NCBI GenBank assembly: GCA_014384025.1
Contig: JACNGQ010000337.1
Location: 1-53,472, forward strand
Length of the DNA stretch: 53,472 nucleotides
Direction of reading: 5' to 3'
Origin: Planctomycetota bacterium
GTDB lineage: Bacteria > Planctomycetota > Phycisphaerae > Sedimentisphaerales > Anaerobacaceae
Positions 50,534-53,472 of the stretch are shown here, in pieces (positions within the stretch are counted from its first letter, which is position 1; the number at the start of each line of letters is the position of its first letter). The notes under the pieces are model-generated. The model was not told the DNA's origin. It ran no database searches and worked only from the letters and a program-made list of their open reading frames with translations. A program made the translations under genes and the position numbers.

Positions 50534-52543
50534 CTACCTGATAAGGCTGCTCAATTCTCGCAGTATGTCATTGGCAACTCGGATGGTCCTTGCATTGGCC
50601 TGAAAACCGTTTTGTGCCTGAATCATAGAAACAAACTGAGTTGCTACGTCTGAGTTTGATTTTTCCAATGCTCCACCATGGACTGAGCCGGCGCCTCCCG
50701 ACATCGCCTGGGTAGCAACCGGCACTCCTGAGTTGGCCGTTGAAGTATAGTATCCATTGCCAATACTTTCCAGGCCTGATGTATTCTGGAACAACGATAT
50801 CTGGATGGCACCGATGTCCTTTTTGATACCGTTGGAGAAAGCACCGATTACTATACCTCCATTATTAACAGATACAGTGGAAAGTTGACCGGCTTCGTAA
50901 CCGTCCTGATCTTTTGCTATCGCCGTAGAGTTCCCGGCAAACTGTGTCAATCCGTTTAATTGGCCAACGGAGCCAAAATCTAAAGCTATGGTTTGTGGAT
51001 TTAAAGGATCATGTGCAAAGCTTATTACAAATTCCGCCGGATTGCTGGTACCACCGGTCACACCTGTGTAATAACCGTTCGTGGCGTCAAAGGTTATGTT
51101 TTCAACACGTCGGTTTAGTATAGTTATCTGATCGATATTGCCGCTCATTGAGGTCAGCACCATATCCCATGTATTGGCGGTATTTGTCCGTACAAATGCA
51201 CCCGAGAAAACGTGTTTTCCGCCCTGAGAATCATAAACCATAATATTAACACTCTTGACCTCTTCGCCGCCAACCGCCAACATTTCAAAATATCCCGGCA
51301 TTGTAAGAGTGCCGTCGCCGCTATAAGTCATAACTAAATCAGATTTACTATAGCCGCTGGCTGTGTCAGTAATACGCAGTTGTCCGTTGAGCAAAGATGC
51401 CGTGGCAGTGCTGCCAAGAACGCCCTGCACAGCCCGTCCTTTTGTTGTTTCTGCAATTGAAGCTGTTCCACCCGTCATATTGGTGTTATCAACTGTTATC
51501 ATAGCGGCATCCTGACCCGCTAAAGTGCCTGCAAACGTAGCAGTAACACCAGCCGGAAGAGGCCCGCCCGCACAGGTTACATTGCCGGCACCAATAGTCG
51601 AAAGAGCTTCCAGAGCTGCCTGTATATCAGCGGCGGAATCATCCCAGGTAAGTGCACCGGTCGTTTGCCCCCCAAAACTCATCGTGAATGTGCCGCCTGT
51701 GGCGGTACTGGAAATCGTCTGTTGTTCGTCAATTGCGGCAGTACCTTCATTAGTATTCAGCCAGGTTAGTACATCATTTAATGTAGTGGTCGCAGTAATA
51801 TCCATCGTCAGGTCGGTGGTTGGGCTGCTGCCTAAAGCCGTACCATCCGGTTTATAACCGGAGAAGGTAATCGTTCCCGAATTCAATGTTCCGGTATATT
51901 CGGTGAGATCTGCAATTAAAGTGTTTCCTACGGCCGCCGTACCGCCGGCTGTGTAACTGACATTTGAGCCTAATACTTGTGTCTGTGCTGTCTGTAGAGT
52001 CGCATCGGAACTTAAATTACCTGATAATGTCATTGTTGATGTTAGCTGTGCCGGCATCGGTACTCCGTAAGGTACATAAAGGTCACTGACACCGGCAATC
52101 TGGAAGCCATCGCTTTCACCTATTGCGCCGATACGCTGGACACGATAGCCCGTGGCAGGGTCAACCATAATTGAGTTTGCATCAACGGCAAATGCACCTG
52201 CGCGAGTGAAAATGCTCTGTTGACCGTCACTTACCACAAAATAGCCTTCACCTTCTAATGCCAGGTCCAGAGGATTGCCGGTGTTTACGATACTGCCCTG
52301 TGTCATATTTGGGCTTATGCCGGCTACTCCAACACCTGTGCCCATCTGCTGAGGATTGGTACCGCCGACGGTGCTTGTTGGCTGCGATGCTTTTTTTATC
52401 GTCTCACTTAGTAGTTCCGAGAAGGTTATATTACTGGCCTTAAAGGCCGTGGTATTGACATTGGCCAGGTTGTTACCGGCTACGTCAAGCATTTTCTGAT
52501 GGGCTTGAAGCCCGGTCACTCCTGCTGACAATGCTAAACTCAT
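50534..52543 (-). CDS. flgE: Flagellar hook protein FlgE
   Basis: 669 residues, longer than the usual 400-500. The N-terminus LALSAGVTGLQAHQKMLDVA and NNLANVNTTAFKASNITFSE, the GNPLDLALEGEGYFVV segment and the C-terminal GGALEKSNSDVATQFVSMIQ are classic. The middle (about 190-420) is expanded with surface domains, including a module (about 273-370) also found in FliD of this window. The ATG has a strong AAGGAG site. It follows flgD, the hook scaffold. Confidence 0.96.
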   Translation of the reverse strand: MSLALSAGVTGLQAHQKMLDVAGNNLANVNTTAFKASNITFSELLSETIKKASQPTSTVGGTNPQQMGTGVGVAGISPNMTQGSIVNTGNPLDLALEGEGYFVVSDGQQSIFTRAGAFAVDANSIMVDPATGYRVQRIGAIGESDGFQIAGVSDLYVPYGVPMPAQLTSTMTLSGNLSSDATLQTAQTQVLGSNVSYTAGGTAAVGNTLIADLTEYTGTLNSGTITFSGYKPDGTALGSSPTTDLTMDITATTTLNDVLTWLNTNEGTAAIDEQQTISSTATGGTFTMSFGGQTTGALTWDDSAADIQAALEALSTIGAGNVTCAGGPLPAGVTATFAGTLAGQDAAMITVDNTNMTGGTASIAETTKGRAVQGVLGSTATASLLNGQLRITDTASGYSKSDLVMTYSGDGTLTMPGYFEMLAVGGEEVKSVNIMVYDSQGGKHVFSGAFVRTNTANTWDMVLTSMSGNIDQITILNRRVENITFDATNGYYTGVTGGTSNPAEFVISFAHDPLNPQTIALDFGSVGQLNGLTQFAGNSTAIAKDQDGYEAGQLSTVSVNNGGIVIGAFSNGIKKDIGAIQISLFQNTSGLESIGNGYYTSTANSGVPVATQAMSGGAGSVHGGALEKSNSDVATQFVSMIQAQNGFQANARTIRVANDILRELSSLIR
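51434..51727 (-). repeat. Surface module in FlgE shared with FliD
   Basis: Codes for FlgE residues about 273-370 and aligns with FliD residues about 361-465 (14257-14571). Shared features are the QT start, GGTFT, GQTT, IQAALEAL and the closing ETTKG. Confidence 0.75.
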
Positions 52544-52575
52544 CTTTCTTTCTCCTTATATCGAAACGTTAAATC

Positions 52576-52965
52576 TTAAATTCCGTTGTTGACTGATATT
52601 ACATCTTTCAAAGCAAGCGTATGAGTCCCGACGCCCAGTAATATTTCCCCGTCTATGTTATTGTAAACGTGCTCTACTACGCCGCTTGTGAGATCTGAGG
52701 CACCTGTCTCGTTTGGAGCCATGAATGAGATTTCCTTACCTAACAATGAATTGGCATAAGAAAGCTCTGTAGTGGCAAGGACATCTGCAAAACTTGTGTT
52801 CATTGATTCAAGCTGCTGCAATTGTGAGAATTGTGCCAGTTGTGCGGCCATCTCATTATTGTCTAACGGTTCCAGTGGATTCTGATTTTGAAGTTGCGTT
52901 ATCAAAAGATTCATGTAATCCATCTGAATGTTGCTTGCTGAGGTTATTTCTGATACTGATGCCAT
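52576..52965 (-). CDS. flgD: Hook-capping scaffold protein FlgD (short form)
   Basis: 129 residues. The conserved N-terminal FlgD core is present (YMNLLITQLQNQNPLEPLDN followed by EMAAQLAQFSQLQQLESMN). After about residue 80 there is one short beta-rich segment (GKEISFMAPNETGASDLTSG). The longer C-terminal Ig/tudor-like region of enterobacterial FlgD (over 220 residues) is missing, as in some other phyla. It is the first gene of the rod/hook unit and follows a sigma-54 promoter. Confidence 0.93.
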   Translation of the reverse strand: MASVSEITSASNIQMDYMNLLITQLQNQNPLEPLDNNEMAAQLAQFSQLQQLESMNTSFADVLATTELSYANSLLGKEISFMAPNETGASDLTSGVVEHVYNNIDGEILLGVGTHTLALKDVISVNNGI

Positions 52966-53072
52966 GATTTTTTTTAACCTTTCTTAAATGACAAATAAAA
53001 ATTTCTTTTTGAATCTCGAAAATGTCGAGCGTAATTCAATGCCAAAGCTATTAGCACGACAGATTAAACACA

Positions 53073-53087
53073 GCAATTGTTGTGCCA
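53073..53087 (-). promoter_or_regulatory. Sigma-54 promoter of the rod/hook operon
   Basis: On the - strand TGGCACAACAATTGC, matching TGGCAC-N5-TTGC exactly with correct -24/-12 spacing. It lies about 110 bases upstream of flgD in the same orientation, giving a leader of roughly 95 bases. It would drive flgD through at least flgL, as expected for middle-class, RpoN-controlled rod and hook genes. Confidence 0.82.
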
Positions 53088-53290
53088 CATTAATGCCGCC
53101 GCTGATTTTAGTGATGCACAAACTCATGTCGCAAAAGACATTACGGAAAATAAAAAGTTAAATAAAGATAGGGATGCGGCTCATTAAAAGATTATCGCAG
53201 AGGATAAATCTTCCTTTATCTCAGAAATATTTGCCGCTTTGACTTTATGGTTTTGAAGACAATCATTGCTGCTGTATGTTAATCTGCCTG

Positions 53291-53441
53291 GTGACATTAT
53301 AACGTCCCATAAAAAGCAATGCCGTCTTGCTGTTCTTTTGGTTTTATTCTGTAAAGAAACGTCCTATAAAAACAGTGCGATGTGTCGGGGACATCTTTAA
53401 GTATAACAAATCAGTGACATTATTGGCCGGTCCCATAAAAA
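53291..53441. repeat. GTCC(C/T)ATAAAAA direct repeats upstream of flgD
   Basis: The 12-mer occurs at 53304-53315, 53361-53372 and 53430-53441. The first and third copies are preceded by GTGACATTAT (53291 and 53414). They lie in the 507-base gene-free right end of the window (52966-53472), 215-370 bases upstream of the sigma-54 promoter. Apart from these and the promoter I see nothing in that stretch. Confidence 0.65.
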
Positions 53442-53472
53442 ATTAAAGTTGTCGTTGGCCATCTGTCGATTT

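Overview
The window is a chromosomal motility locus from a Gram-negative-type (diderm) bacterium. It encodes both the P-ring (FlgI) and L-ring (FlgH) proteins of an outer-membrane flagellum. Composition is moderately AT-rich, genes are tightly packed with ATGA and TAATG overlaps, and TTG and GTG starts are common. Tandem fliG, tandem motB, a membrane-anchored PilZ gene inside the rod/hook operon and Planctomycete-like surface modules in FliD and FlgE make a Planctomycetota (Phycisphaerae-like) origin my best guess. That assignment is inference.

Positions 171-13199, + strand: the MS-ring, switch, export and stator block. Order is fliF, two fliG paralogues, fliH, fliI, fliJ, a MotE/FlbB-like gene, motA, two motB paralogues, then fliO, fliP, fliQ, fliR, flhB. 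A sigma-54-type -24/-12 element lies directly upstream of fliO.

Positions 13276-52965, - strand: everything reads leftward. From the right the order is flgD, flgE, a YcgR-like PilZ gene, flgF, flgG, flgA, flgH, flgI, a rod-binding flgJ, a flgN-like gene, flgK and flgL. A very close match to the sigma-54 consensus lies upstream of flgD. After flgL comes a second sigma-54-type element and then about 24.5 kb of glycan genes. These are two TPR/glycosyltransferase fusions, a TPR protein, a small FliT/FlgN-like chaperone, four SDR nucleotide-sugar enzymes, three methyltransferase domains, a split transketolase, a B12-binding radical SAM enzyme, an RmlC-like epimerase, a heptose-kinase/guanylyltransferase pair, a GT-A-like protein, and one 2530-residue protein. 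That protein combines six glycosyltransferase-like modules, TPRs, a kinase-like domain and a methyltransferase domain. The block ends at fliD (filament cap), which has a sigma-28-like promoter of its own.

How it fits together: the island sits between flgL and fliD and appears to be under flagellar sigma-54 control. This suggests it makes and attaches an elaborate glycan, plausibly a modified (6-deoxy-)heptose, to flagellin or other axial proteins. HddA-like kinase, HddC-like guanylyltransferase, Gmd-like dehydratase, RmlC-like epimerase and SDR reductases form a GDP-6-deoxyheptose-type set, and the split transketolase could feed sedoheptulose 7-phosphate. No flagellin, flhA, fliM, fliN, fliS, fliE, flgB or flgC is in the window. 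No RNA genes, CRISPR arrays or complete insertion sequences were recognised.
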